In this document: positions 52,258 to 61,108 of the stretch, one piece after another
Layout of the letters: every line of letters begins with the position of its first letter
Numbering within the stretch: position 1 is the first letter of the stretch
Source of the DNA: Roseateles noduli
Lineage (GTDB): Bacteria; Pseudomonadota; Gammaproteobacteria; Burkholderiales; Burkholderiaceae_C
Reading direction: 5' to 3'
Assembly (NCBI GenBank): GCA_002205125.1
Contig: NIOE01000004.1
Span: 434,001-498,000, forward strand
Length of the DNA stretch: 64,000 nt
The notes under the pieces: generated by a model
Seen by the model: the letters and a program-made list of their open reading frames with translations, nothing else
The model's database searches: none
Told to the model about the DNA's origin: nothing
Position numbers and translations under genes: made by a program

Positions 52258-52926
52258 TCAGCCGGTGCGCAGCGGCGCGCCTTCGCGCTGGCTGCGCGCG
52301 AGCGCCTGTTCGGCGCGGCCGAGCAGGCCGCTGCCGGTATCGCCCGGACCGCGCCAGGCCGTCAGGCCCATGCTGAGCGGACCGGCGGTCGGCTGCTGCT
52401 GCATCCACACGGCGCGGAAGCGCTCGCAGACCTTGCGGCCGGTGGGCAGGTCGACGTCGTGCAGCAGCATGAGCATCGCTTCGCCCTGTCCGAGCGCGAG
52501 CACGTCCTGCGCGCGGCACTGCTGGCGCAGCATGTGCGGCAGCGCGCCCGCGGGCGCCCGTGCCGCGCCGAGCGCGACCAGGCACCAGGCCATGTCGGGG
52601 GAGTTCTGCTGCTGGCGCTCGACCAGCCGCGCCAGCAGCTGGTCGCGCGAGGCCAGCGGCGAGGACGCGCCGGACTCGATCGCCAGCGCATGGAAGCGCT
52701 TGAAGTGGGCGAGGGCGACGTTGTAGTCGCCGTGGGCCTCGGCCAGCGCGCTGAAGGTTTCCTGCATCGGCGCGTGATCGTCGCCGTGGGTCTTGCGCAG
52801 CTCATCCAAACGGGAACGGGCTGCGTCGAGTTGGCCGTCCAGGATGAGACGGCGGGCTTCGGCGCAGCCTTGTTCCAGATCGCCCAGGGTACCGGGGCTG
52901 GATCGCAAGACCTTGTCTACAGTCAT
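52258..52926 (-). CDS. Protein with helical repeats and a degenerate GGDEF-like domain
   Basis: A 222-residue protein. The N-terminal half has TPR-like helices (ARRLILDGQLDAARSRLDEL, FSALAEAHGDYNVALAHFKR). The C-terminal half follows the order of a diguanylate cyclase domain: LGQGEAMLMLLHDVDLPTGR in place of the GGDEF signature, LSMGLTAW for the SIGVA strand, and LLGRAEQALARSQREG for the final helix. The signature itself is lost and the domain is short, so it should not make cyclic-di-GMP. Assignment is by pattern only. Confidence 0.6.
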   Translation of the reverse strand: MTVDKVLRSSPGTLGDLEQGCAEARRLILDGQLDAARSRLDELRKTHGDDHAPMQETFSALAEAHGDYNVALAHFKRFHALAIESGASSPLASRDQLLARLVERQQQNSPDMAWCLVALGAARAPAGALPHMLRQQCRAQDVLALGQGEAMLMLLHDVDLPTGRKVCERFRAVWMQQQPTAGPLSMGLTAWRGPGDTGSGLLGRAEQALARSQREGAPLRTG

Positions 52927-53230
52927 AACGGAAAAGAATAGCGTCCGCTATACGACCAAACCATGGGACGAACCCGGGGAAACGCCGTTGCACTCGCATC
53001 AAATGGTGTGTGCGGCGCAAGTGCGCGCTTACCGGTGGTCACGCCGACGACGGATTGGTGACGAGCGGATGAGCGCTTCGCGACGGCGGGATGAAGCGGG
53101 CGATGCGCGACGCGGATGACGACGGCATGCCGACGCCATGACGCTTTCGTGGTTGGGGGACAAGGGTCGGGGAGGGGCGGGACTAGGATGGTCCGGACCC
53201 GTGGATGCCGACCTCGATGGAGACCCTCGC
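52927..53230. other. Divergent intergenic region upstream of nrdJ
   Basis: These 304 bases separate the GGDEF-like gene and nrdJ. I see a palindrome ATAGCG-TC-CGCTAT (52938-52951) next to the GGDEF-like start. I looked for a cobalamin riboswitch, because nrdJ needs B12, and found no B12 box. An open frame continues upstream of the chosen nrdJ ATG but lacks family similarity. Confidence 0.4.
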
Positions 53231-56200
53231 ATGACCCAGCAGACCGTGCCCCCGACTGTTCCCCCCAACGGTTCGCCGAACGGTTCCCCGACCGCGTCCG
53301 CGGTCTCGACGCACTTGCCGCTGCAGGCCACGGCCGAGACATTGCCGCCGCAGGACATCAGCGCCGAAGTGCTGCTGGAGAAGTACGCCAAGGGCGGCGA
53401 GCGCAGCCTCGAGGAAGTCAGGGCACGCGTGGCTCGCGCGCTGGCGGCGGCGGAGTCGCCGGAGCAGCGCGCGCACTGGGAGGCGAAGTTCCTGGAGGCG
53501 CAGCGGCGCGGTTTCGTGCCGGCGGGTCGGATCGCGTCGGCGGCGGGGACGGGGCTGTCGGCCACCTTGATCAACTGCTTCGTGCAGCCGGTGGGCGACG
53601 CGATCGCGGAGGAGGAAGACGGCCATCCCGGCATCTACACGGCGCTGACGGAAGCGGCGGAGACGATGCGGCGCGGCGGTGGGGTCGGCTACGACTTCTC
53701 CCGGATCCGGCCCAAGGGCGCGTACGTGAAGTCGACGCAGTCGAGCGCGTCGGGTCCGGTGAGCTACATGCGGGTCTTCGACCGCAGCTGCGAGACGGTG
53801 GAATCGGCCGGTTCCCGGCGTGGCGCGCAGATGGGCGTGCTGCGCTGCGACCACCCGGACATCGAGGAGTTCATCCACGCCAAGGACCAGGGCGACCTGA
53901 AGAACTTCAACATCTCGGTCGGCGTGACGGATGCGTTCATGGAGGCGGTGGAGGCGGACGCGGACATCGAGCTCGTGCACAAGGCGGCGCCGGGGTCCAA
54001 GCAGCGTGCGGCCGGCGCGACGCAGCGGGCGGACGGGCTGTGGGTCTACCGCCGGATGCGGGCGCGCAAGCTGTGGGACCAGGTCATGCGCTCCACCTAC
54101 GACCACGCGGAGCCGGGCGTGCTGTTCCTGGATCGGATCAATGCGGACAACAACCTGCATTACTGCGAGTCGATCAGCGCGACGAATCCGTGCGTGACGG
54201 CCGATACCTGGGTGTTGACCGGGGACGGCCCGCAGCAGGTCAGCGACCTGATCGGGACACCGTTCCTGGCGATGGTCGACGGCAAGGCCTACCGGACGGA
54301 GTCGGCCGGGTTCTTCCCGACGGGAACGAAGCCCGTGTTGAGCCTGAAGATGAAGGAAGGACATTCGCTGCGACTGACCGCGAATCACCTGGTGAGGAGA
54401 GTCCTCAAGCGTTCCCGCTATTTGACCGAGACCGATTGGGTAGCGGCCGGTGCGTTGCAGCCGGGGGATGAGGTCGTCCTCCACGAGCATCGCTCGTTCG
54501 AAGGGTGGGGCGGCGACTACTCGGCCGCACAGGGATACCTAATCGGGGCGCTACTGGGCGACGGATGGCTGAGGGATTCCAAGGCAGTGCTTTCCGTTTG
54601 GGCACCAGAACTGCATCAGGCGGTCAACGGCGTGACGCCGCCCCATTCGGCGGAAGGGATTGCCGCTGCAATCTCGGAGGCGATCGCAACTTTGCCTCAT
54701 CGCGCGGATTTCCGCGGCTGGCAACGCCCGATCGCCGCGCAAGGTCAGATGCGGATGGCGTCTGCGCCCCTCCGCGATTTGGCCTTTGAGCTTGGCATGC
54801 GATGTGGACCTGGGGGCAAGCAGATCACCCCCGCCATGGAACGGGCGTCGTCGGCGTTTCAAGCTGCATTTCTGCGCGGCCTGTTTGATGCTGACGGTTC
54901 AGTGCAAGGGACGCAGGAGAAGGGCGTCAGCGTGCGTCTGACCCAGTCCAACCTGGACACGCTTCAAGCCGTGCAGCGAATGCTGCAGCGGCTCGGCATC
55001 GTAAGCACGATCTACGCCAACCGGAGGCTCGCGGGGATGCGTGTCCTGCCGGACGGAAAAGGCGGACAACGGGAGTATCCCCACCAGCCTGTCCACGATC
55101 TGGTCGTCGCACGCGACAACCTCCAGGTCTTTGCGGAGCGCATCGGCTTTTCGGACTCGGCAAAGGCCGAACGACTGGCGCAGCGCCTGGCTTCACAGAA
55201 GCGCGCGCCCAATCGCGAACGCTTCGTGGCGACCGTCGCTTCGGTCGAACTCGATGGCGTCGAGCCCGTCTACGACGTGACGGTCGAGCACGTGCACGCC
55301 TTCGACGCCAATGGTCTGATGGTCCACAACTGCGCCGAGCAGCCGCTCCCTTCCTACGGTTGCTGCTGCCTCGGCTCGATCGACCTGACGGTCTTCGTGA
55401 AGGACGCGTTCGTGGCGAAGGCCTCGTTCGACGAGGTCGAGTTCGCCGACATCTGCAAGACCGCCACCCGCATGCTCGACAACGTGCTCGACGTGACGCC
55501 GTGGCCGCTGCCGCAGCAGGCGCGCGAGGCCGCCAACAAGCGGCGCGTGGGGCTGGGCTTCACCGGCCTCGGCGACACGCTGGTGATGCTCGGCCTGCGC
55601 TACGACGGCGAGCCCGCCCGCGCGATGGCGCGGCGCATCAGCGAGATCATGCGCGACGCCGCCTATGAGGCCTCCGCCGACCTCGCGATCGAGCGCGGCG
55701 CGTTTCCGCTCTTCAACGCCGACCTCTATCTGTCGGGCGGCAACTTCGCCTCGCGGCTGCCGCCGTGGCTGAAGGACAAGATCCGTGCGCAGGGCCTGCG
55801 CAATTCGCACCTGCTGTCGATCGCGCCGACCGGCACCATCTCGCTGGCCTTCGCCGACAACGCCAGCAACGGCATCGAGCCCGCGTTCTCATGGAGCTAC
55901 ACCCGCCGCAAGCGCATGCCCGACAACTCGTTCAAGGAATACGCCGTCGAAGACCACGCCTGGCGGCTCTACCGCCACCTGTTCGGCGCCGACGCGCCGT
56001 TGACCGACGCCTTTGTCACCGCGCTTGAGCTGCAGGCGTCGGATCACGAGGCGATGGTCGCGGCGGTCGCTCCGTACGTCGACACCTCGATCTCCAAGAC
56101 CGTCAACGTTCCGGCGGACTATCCGTATGCCGACTTCCAGGATCTCTACCGGCTGGCCTGGAAAAGCGGGCTGAAGGGCCTCGCGACGTACCGCCCGAAC

Positions 56201-57376
56201 AGCGTGCTCGGCGCGGTGCTCAGCGTGGAGCCGATCGCCCAGCCGGAGCCGCTGAAGGCCGACATCGGCCCCAACCAGCGGCTGCGCGTCGAGCGCCTGC
56301 CCAAGCCGGTGCTGGCCTCGCTGCGCTGGCCGAGCCGGCCCGAGATGCCCGGCGGCAACCCGGCCTGGTCCACGATGATCCGCCACCCGCATGGCGACTT
56401 CGCGCTCTTCGTCGGCGAGCTGCCGGCGGAGGGGCCGGATGCGGGCCTCTTCGGCCGCACGCTGCCGTTCGAGGTCTGGGTGAACGGCGCCGAGCAGCCG
56501 CGCGGCCTCGGGGCGCTGGCGAAGACGCTGTCGATGGACTTGCGCGCGAACGACGCCGCCTGGCTGCGACTGAAGCTCGACGCGCTGGCGACCGTCGCCG
56601 AGGAACGCGCCTTCGAGATGCCGATGCCGCCACTCGGCGAAGCGCGCTTGTTCCCGGGCGTGGTCGCAGCGACCGCGGCGGTGATCCGCTGGCGCTGCGA
56701 GCAGCTCGGCGCGTTGCAGGAAGGCGGGCCGACGCCGGTGCTCGACGCGATGTTCTCGCGCGAGGAACCGCGCACCGGCACGGCCGGCACGCTCGCGTGG
56801 GCGGTCGACGTGGACAACCCCGCCACGAGCGAGCTGTTCACGCTCACGCTCAAGGAGGTCAGCCTGCCCACGCCCGACGGCGGCAGCGTCACGCGGCCGT
56901 GCGCGATGGGCTTCTCCGGCAACTATCCGAAGGCGCTGGACGGGCTGGCGCGGCTGCTGTCGCTGGACATGCGGGTGCTCGACCCGGGCTGGATCGGCAT
57001 GAAGCTGCGCAAGCTGCTCAACGTCGGCGAGCCGTTGGGTCACTTCATGGCGCCGGTGCCGACGCTGTCGGGGGAAAGACGCCAGCAGGTGTGGCCGTCG
57101 ACGGTCGCGTATGTCGCGCGTCTGGTCATCCACCGCTACGCGATGCTGGGCGTGCTGGACGAGAGCGGCTATCCGCTCGTCGACATGGGGCTGATGCAGC
57201 AGGCGCCGCTCAAGGCCGCGGGAGTGAGCGCAGGGGCGGCGCGCGCCGCCTCGGAAGCCGGCGGCATCGTGGCGATGGCCGGCAAGAAGTGTCCCGAGTG
57301 CGGCAACGCCACGCTCATCCACCGCGACGGGTGCGAGTTCTGCACCGCGTGCGGGTTCGTGGGGCAGTGCGGGTGA
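53231..57376 (+). CDS. nrdJ: Adenosylcobalamin-dependent ribonucleotide reductase with intein
   Basis: A 1381-residue precursor, 1001 residues after removal of a 380-residue intein. Class II ribonucleotide reductase makes deoxyribonucleotides with B12, independent of oxygen. Seen are the substrate-site [23 protein letters not shown], the catalytic NPCAEQPL (radical Cys, first residue after the intein), [24 protein letters not shown] and a C-terminal four-Cys zinc motif [22 protein letters not shown]. The domain after about residue 1000 of the precursor resembles the extra C-terminal region of long NrdJ forms. The ATG at 53231 begins a Pro/Thr-rich lead-in. A hairpin follows the stop. Confidence 0.95.
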   Translation: MTQQTVPPTVPPNGSPNGSPTASAVSTHLPLQATAETLPPQDISAEVLLEKYAKGGERSLEEVRARVARALAAAESPEQRAHWEAKFLEAQRRGFVPAGRIASAAGTGLSATLINCFVQPVGDAIAEEEDGHPGIYTALTEAAETMRRGGGVGYDFSRIRPKGAYVKSTQSSASGPVSYMRVFDRSCETVESAGSRRGAQMGVLRCDHPDIEEFIHAKDQGDLKNFNISVGVTDAFMEAVEADADIELVHKAAPGSKQRAAGATQRADGLWVYRRMRARKLWDQVMRSTYDHAEPGVLFLDRINADNNLHYCESISATNPCVTADTWVLTGDGPQQVSDLIGTPFLAMVDGKAYRTESAGFFPTGTKPVLSLKMKEGHSLRLTANHLVRRVLKRSRYLTETDWVAAGALQPGDEVVLHEHRSFEGWGGDYSAAQGYLIGALLGDGWLRDSKAVLSVWAPELHQAVNGVTPPHSAEGIAAAISEAIATLPHRADFRGWQRPIAAQGQMRMASAPLRDLAFELGMRCGPGGKQITPAMERASSAFQAAFLRGLFDADGSVQGTQEKGVSVRLTQSNLDTLQAVQRMLQRLGIVSTIYANRRLAGMRVLPDGKGGQREYPHQPVHDLVVARDNLQVFAERIGFSDSAKAERLAQRLASQKRAPNRERFVATVASVELDGVEPVYDVTVEHVHAFDANGLMVHNCAEQPLPSYGCCCLGSIDLTVFVKDAFVAKASFDEVEFADICKTATRMLDNVLDVTPWPLPQQAREAANKRRVGLGFTGLGDTLVMLGLRYDGEPARAMARRISEIMRDAAYEASADLAIERGAFPLFNADLYLSGGNFASRLPPWLKDKIRAQGLRNSHLLSIAPTGTISLAFADNASNGIEPAFSWSYTRRKRMPDNSFKEYAVEDHAWRLYRHLFGADAPLTDAFVTALELQASDHEAMVAAVAPYVDTSISKTVNVPADYPYADFQDLYRLAWKSGLKGLATYRPNSVLGAVLSVEPIAQPEPLKADIGPNQRLRVERLPKPVLASLRWPSRPEMPGGNPAWSTMIRHPHGDFALFVGELPAEGPDAGLFGRTLPFEVWVNGAEQPRGLGALAKTLSMDLRANDAAWLRLKLDALATVAEERAFEMPMPPLGEARLFPGVVAATAAVIRWRCEQLGALQEGGPTPVLDAMFSREEPRTGTAGTLAWAVDVDNPATSELFTLTLKEVSLPTPDGGSVTRPCAMGFSGNYPKALDGLARLLSLDMRVLDPGWIGMKLRKLLNVGEPLGHFMAPVPTLSGERRQQVWPSTVAYVARLVIHRYAMLGVLDESGYPLVDMGLMQQAPLKAAGVSAGAARAASEAGGIVAMAGKKCPECGNATLIHRDGCEFCTACGFVGQCG
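54191..55330 (+). other. LAGLIDADG intein in NrdJ
   Basis: A 380-residue in-frame insertion between ATNP and the radical Cys of nrdJ. It starts with Cys1 ([19 protein letters not shown], block A), has LRLTANHLV (block B, T-x2-H), two LAGLIDADG motifs ([11 protein letters not shown] and [11 protein letters not shown], both Asp present), [15 protein letters not shown] (block F) and ends VHN before Cys+1. All splicing residues are intact, so it should excise, and the homing endonuclease looks active. The endonuclease part uses more AT-ending codons than the exteins, consistent with recent transfer. Confidence 0.95.
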
Positions 57377-57382
57377 CTGCGC

Positions 57383-57403
57383 CGCCGGGCGCCTTGCCCG
57401 GCG
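57383..57403. terminator. Hairpin between convergent nrdJ and hypothetical gene
   Basis: A perfect 8-bp stem CGCCGGGC / GCCCGGCG with a five-base loop lies seven bases after the nrdJ stop. No T-tract. Probable bidirectional terminator. Confidence 0.5.
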
Positions 57404-57427
57404 TGATGCCCGAAATCCGGCCTGAGG

Positions 57428-57874
57428 TCAGGCTTGGCCCGGGGCCTTGTCTTCCGTGGGGGCGTCGCCGCCGGCCGGTCCGCCCTGGGCGACCGGCTCA
57501 TCCGCGGGGGCGTCCGAGCCCGCACCGCTGGCCTTGCGATGGGCCTTCTCTTCCTTCTTCTTTTTCTTGGCCAGCTCGCGTTGGCGTTTTTCGTATGAGT
57601 AGTTGGGGGTAGCGATATCGGCCTCCGATAGGTTGGGGGTGATCGATGAGCCTGACGTTTCCGCCATTGCGCGAATCCGGGCCAGTTCCTGGCGGTGGAC
57701 GTTGGTCCCGGTGGTGGTCAATCGAAGGCCGCCGCCATGCCATTCCAGCCAGTCCAGATCGACCAGGCGGTCGATCAGCTTTTCCGGAATCTCGTTGGCC
57801 TGACGCCGCTGGAGCGCATCGACACTCTGCCGCAACGAAGCACGGAGCTCGTCGAGGGTTTGTGGGACAGGCAT
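57428..57874 (-). CDS. Hypothetical protein with Lys-rich, disordered C-terminus
   Basis: A 148-residue protein. The first about 75 residues look like a small helical or winged-helix domain (LIDRLVDLDWLEWHGGGLRLTTTG). Then comes a strongly basic stretch (QRELAKKKKKEEKAHRK) and an acidic/Ala/Gly-rich tail. This could bind nucleic acid. A very strong ribosome site, GGAGGAGGAG, precedes the ATG at 57874. I do not recognise the family. Confidence 0.75.
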   Translation of the reverse strand: MPVPQTLDELRASLRQSVDALQRRQANEIPEKLIDRLVDLDWLEWHGGGLRLTTTGTNVHRQELARIRAMAETSGSSITPNLSEADIATPNYSYEKRQRELAKKKKKEEKAHRKASGAGSDAPADEPVAQGGPAGGDAPTEDKAPGQA

Positions 57875-58042
57875 GGTGCTCCTCCTCCGATCTCACCCCG
57901 CGACATGCGGAGCGAACAGATTCGCCAGGCAATCAAGGCGAGGACTTGCACGGCTTCCGACAGGAGAGCGAAGCGAAGACTTCGGGATGACAGGCTCACG
58001 GTCTATCGGCTGATCGTAGCGCAGACCCGCGTGCGAACCTTT

Positions 58043-58065
58043 TTGACGGAAAACGAATCCGTTAA
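58043..58065. promoter_or_regulatory. Near-perfect inverted repeat upstream of the DUF3455 gene
   Basis: TTGACGGA-n7-TCCGTTAA, 8-base arms with one mismatch, lies 70 bases before the DUF3455 start in an AT-rich patch. The left arm could double as a -35 box (TTGACG). Probable operator; regulator unknown. The 260-base gap 57875-58134 holds no gene. Confidence 0.4.
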
Positions 58066-58134
58066 GACGGCGTTTGCGTACAGCGTCATCGGTGGGGCAT
58101 TTCGGCCTCGCCGCCAACCCCCCGAGGAGCTGCG

Positions 58135-58725
58135 ATGACCCTGATGAACGCCCTGTATTCCCGCACCACGTCCGTGCTTGCCCTGCTGGCACCGGTCGCG
58201 CTGCTCGGCGCCTGCGCCATGTCCGGTCCGTCGGGCTCGTCCGGGCCCGCGTTCTCCCAGGCCGGATTGCCCGCCGCCGTGCAGGTGCCGGACGGGCACA
58301 AGGTGTCGATGGAGACCGTCGGCGTCGGCAAGATCACCTACGAATGCCGCGCGAAGAAGGACATGGCGGGACAGTTCGAGTGGGTGTTCGTCGGTCCGGA
58401 TGCGGCCTTGAACGACAGACGCGGCACCATGGTCGGCAAGTACTACGGCCCGCCCGCGACCTGGGAAGCCCGCGACGGCTCCAAGATCACCGGCACGCAG
58501 GTGGCGGTGGCGCCCGCGGCGGCAGGCAGCATCCCGCTGCAGCTGGTGAAGGCCAATCCGGCCGTCGGCATGGGCGCCATGCAGGGCGTCAGCCATATCC
58601 AGCGCGTGGCCACCAAGGGCGGCGTCGCGCCGCAGACGGCGTGCGACGCCGCGGGCGTGGGTCAGAAGCAGGTCGTCGACTACCAGGCGGACTACATCTT
58701 CTGGGCGCCGGTGGCGATGCGCTGA
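58135..58725 (+). CDS. DUF3455 lipoprotein
   Basis: A 196-residue protein with a lipoprotein signal (LLAPVALLGAC, Cys at residue 27). It matches DUF3455: AVQVPDGHKVSMETVGVGKITYECRAK in two parts, GQFEWVFVGPDAAL, TWEARDGSKITGTQV and the C-terminal GGVAPQTACDAA and YQADYIFWAP. The family is envelope-located and uncharacterised. Two Cys in the mature part may form a disulfide. A GAGGAG site precedes the ATG. Confidence 0.9.
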   Translation: MTLMNALYSRTTSVLALLAPVALLGACAMSGPSGSSGPAFSQAGLPAAVQVPDGHKVSMETVGVGKITYECRAKKDMAGQFEWVFVGPDAALNDRRGTMVGKYYGPPATWEARDGSKITGTQVAVAPAAAGSIPLQLVKANPAVGMGAMQGVSHIQRVATKGGVAPQTACDAAGVGQKQVVDYQADYIFWAPVAMR

Positions 58726-58732
58726 GGCTTGC

Positions 58733-58755
58733 GCGGCGCCGTCAGACGGCGCCGC
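58733..58755. terminator. Hairpin at the end of convergent DUF3455 and PEP-CTERM genes
   Basis: A perfect 9-bp stem GCGGCGCCG / CGGCGCCGC with a five-base loop overlaps the end of the PEP-CTERM gene. No T-tract is seen. Confidence 0.45.
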
Positions 58756-60796
58756 CGCGCTTGCGCAGGCGCCAGCCCATCATCGCGATGCCGGCGAGGA
58801 GCAGTGCGTAGGTCGACGGTTCCGGGACCGCGCTCAGCGTCGTGAACCCGTTGCTGAAGCTGTAGGTCGCCGTCAGGCCGTTGACCTTGGTCGCAGCGAC
58901 GAGGTTCAGGAAGCTCGCGTCGTGCGACAGGTCGCCGGCGAAACGCAGCGCGTAGCCGGCACCGAGCTGCGTCACCGTCAGCACGCTGCCCGCTACGACG
59001 CTGCCGATCGAGGCGAAATTCAGTCCGCCGCCGTCCAGTTCGAACGCACCGCTGCCCAGCAGCGACAGGCTTGCAAAGCTCTGGTTCCCGCCGATCACTT
59101 TCAGCGTGCCGCCGTTCACTTCGAGCCCGCCGGCCGCGCCCAGGCGTTGCTCGCCTTGCAGTTCCAGGACGCCGCCGTCCAGCGTCACCGTGCCGATGTG
59201 CTGGCTCTGACCCGTCAGCACAACGCGTCCGCTCTCGACCTGCAACTGGTTGACGTTGCTGAAGGCGCCCGCGTAGCTGAACTGGTTGCCGTTGCCGACT
59301 TCGAAGCGCACCGTCGCCGAGCCCGCGCCGCTGGCGCCGTGCACGTCGCCGAGGATCGCCGCCTGGCCGCCGCTGACCACCAGCGTGCTGCGGCCCGCGC
59401 CGAGGTCGATCGCCACGCCGCTCGCGCTGCCGTCGATGCGGCCGGCGTTGACCACCGTCGTGTCGTAGTCCGAGGCCGAGCGGATCGCCGCCGCCGTCCC
59501 ACCGCCGACGATGGTGCCGCCGGCCTGGTTCTCGATCCGGACCAGCTTCCCGCTGCCGCCCAGGCCGCCGATGTAGATCGCCGAGTCGCTGTCGCCGCGG
59601 ATCACGCCGCCGGCGCCGTTGATCACCGTCGCGTTCGAATAAAGCGCCTCGCGTTGACCGGCGTTCGGGCCGCTGGTGATGTCGTTGCCGACCAGCGAGA
59701 TCCCACGACCCACCGCGTTGGTGTTGCCCACTGCGACCAGGCCTTCGATCAGGCCGGTGTTGCGGATCGTGCCGCCGCCGACTGACAGGCCCTCGCTGAA
59801 CGCCAGCCCGCTGCCGAGCGGCGAGAACGCGTTGATCGAACGGATCGTGCCGCTGTTGATCAGGTCCACAGGACCGTCGACGTCGACGCCGTCCCCGTCG
59901 CCGGTCACGCCGTTGCCGGTGATCAGGCCGGCGTTGCGGACCGTGATCACCTGCAGCGCGTTGAAGCCGTCGAAGTTCAGGCCCGCGCCGTTCATGCCGC
60001 GGATCGTCCCGCCGGCGGCGTTGTTGATCGTGCCGGTCCAGGAGATCGCGGTGTCCGGACCGCCGGTGACGCCGTGACGGCCGCCTTCGAGCAGACCGCC
60101 CGACAGGTTGTTGAACGTGATGCCGCTGTTGCCCTGGAAGTCGATGCCGTCGCTGCTGGAGCCTGTCGTCGTGATCGAGCGGATGGTGCCGGCGTTGTTG
60201 ACGATGCCGTTCACGCCGGGGCGGACCGCGTCCGCTTCATAGGCCAGCATCAGCGCGCCGGCCTGGTTGTTGACGACGTTGCTGCCCGAGGCGATCGCAT
60301 TGAAGTCGACGACCTGGTTGCCGCCGCCCGACGCGTTCGTCGAGATCATGCTGCCCCAGTTGGTCAGCGTGACGCTGGCCGGGGACTTGTTCATCTGGAT
60401 CAGGTCCGCGTCCTGCGCGCGCATGGACGCGGTGCTGTTGGTCGCGCTGCCGTTGACGATGACCAGGTTCTGCACGCCGGTGTTGTCGCGGATCACGCGG
60501 CCCGTGCCCGTCTGCACGATGCTGCCGAGGTTGTTGAGCGTCGCGTTGTTGCCGCTGACCGTCACCGCCACCGTCGAGCCGCCCACCGTCAGCGTGCCGG
60601 TCGCGCACAGCGCGCCGGTCTGGCCGTTCCCGCTGCCCAGCGTCTGTGCCGCGGTGAACGCGCCGCAGAGGTCGAAGGACGCGGCGCCGGCCGACCCGGC
60701 CTGCAGCAGCAGCGCGGCGAGCGCCAGTCCGCTCAGGCGGAAGGCCGGTGCGCGGCGGAGGTCGGACGGGGAACGGCGGGGCGCGAGGTGGACCAT
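58742..60796 (-). CDS. PEP-CTERM protein with beta-helix-like repeats
   Basis: A 684-residue exported protein. The signal peptide is long (hydrophobic FRLSGLALAALLLQAGSAGA). The body is made of many short Asn/Gly-rich repeats such as VNNAGTIRSITT, IRNTGLIEGL, VNAGRIDGSA and INSGTIRSI, as in autotransporter passenger or haemagglutinin-like beta-helices. The C-terminus is a textbook PEP-CTERM sorting signal: VPEPSTYALLLAGIAMMGW, then RLRKRG. It should be processed by exosortase and sent to the surface or matrix; no exosortase is in the window. The ATG at 60796 is chosen over a GTG ten codons upstream. Confidence 0.92.
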   Translation of the reverse strand: MVHLAPRRSPSDLRRAPAFRLSGLALAALLLQAGSAGAASFDLCGAFTAAQTLGSGNGQTGALCATGTLTVGGSTVAVTVSGNNATLNNLGSIVQTGTGRVIRDNTGVQNLVIVNGSATNSTASMRAQDADLIQMNKSPASVTLTNWGSMISTNASGGGNQVVDFNAIASGSNVVNNQAGALMLAYEADAVRPGVNGIVNNAGTIRSITTTGSSSDGIDFQGNSGITFNNLSGGLLEGGRHGVTGGPDTAISWTGTINNAAGGTIRGMNGAGLNFDGFNALQVITVRNAGLITGNGVTGDGDGVDVDGPVDLINSGTIRSINAFSPLGSGLAFSEGLSVGGGTIRNTGLIEGLVAVGNTNAVGRGISLVGNDITSGPNAGQREALYSNATVINGAGGVIRGDSDSAIYIGGLGGSGKLVRIENQAGGTIVGGGTAAAIRSASDYDTTVVNAGRIDGSASGVAIDLGAGRSTLVVSGGQAAILGDVHGASGAGSATVRFEVGNGNQFSYAGAFSNVNQLQVESGRVVLTGQSQHIGTVTLDGGVLELQGEQRLGAAGGLEVNGGTLKVIGGNQSFASLSLLGSGAFELDGGGLNFASIGSVVAGSVLTVTQLGAGYALRFAGDLSHDASFLNLVAATKVNGLTATYSFSNGFTTLSAVPEPSTYALLLAGIAMMGWRLRKRGGAV

Positions 60797-60904
60797 GGCG
60801 GAGGATGTCTCGTGTGAAAAATTCACGCGATGCTAGGAGGCTCGCGTCCCGCGCGGCACCGCCCGAGCAGGGTGCCCGCCAACGCCGTTCTGACACACGC
60901 CTGT

Positions 60905-61001
60905 CATCGATCGATGGGCCGCAGTTCCCCCAGGTTCCATCGGGGAACCACCCGACCCGTGATCCTCATCACGGCGCTACTCCCCGCGAACGCGGGGGAG
61001 T
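60905..61001. repeat. Run of four inverted repeats upstream of the chemoreceptor gene
   Basis: Within the 312-base gap 60797-61108 four perfect or near-perfect inverted repeats follow each other: CATCGATCGATG (60905-60916), GTTCCCC-n11-GGGGAAC (60924-60948), CCGTGAT-n4-ATCACGG (60957-60974) and ACTCCCCGCG-n2-GCGGGGGAGT with one bulged G (60979-61001). Together they form a structured block of about 100 bases; the rest of the gap shows nothing. Confidence 0.55.
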
Positions 61002-61108
61002 GCAAAAGGGATGCCGCACTGCGTCACGGCAGGGCCGGAGTGACACATTCGAGTCACGAGTTTCAAAAGTAGCATTTCGCCTGTTTCGACGCTCTCCAGG
61101 GACTGGTC

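Noticed and set aside
52927-53230. Cobalamin riboswitch upstream of the B12-dependent reductase
   Set aside because: No B12 box or matching conserved segments could be found in the region.
53138-53230. N-terminal extension of nrdJ by 31 codons to an ATG at 53138
   Set aside because: The extra residues are Gly/Asp-rich without family resemblance; the ATG at 53231 is a simpler start.
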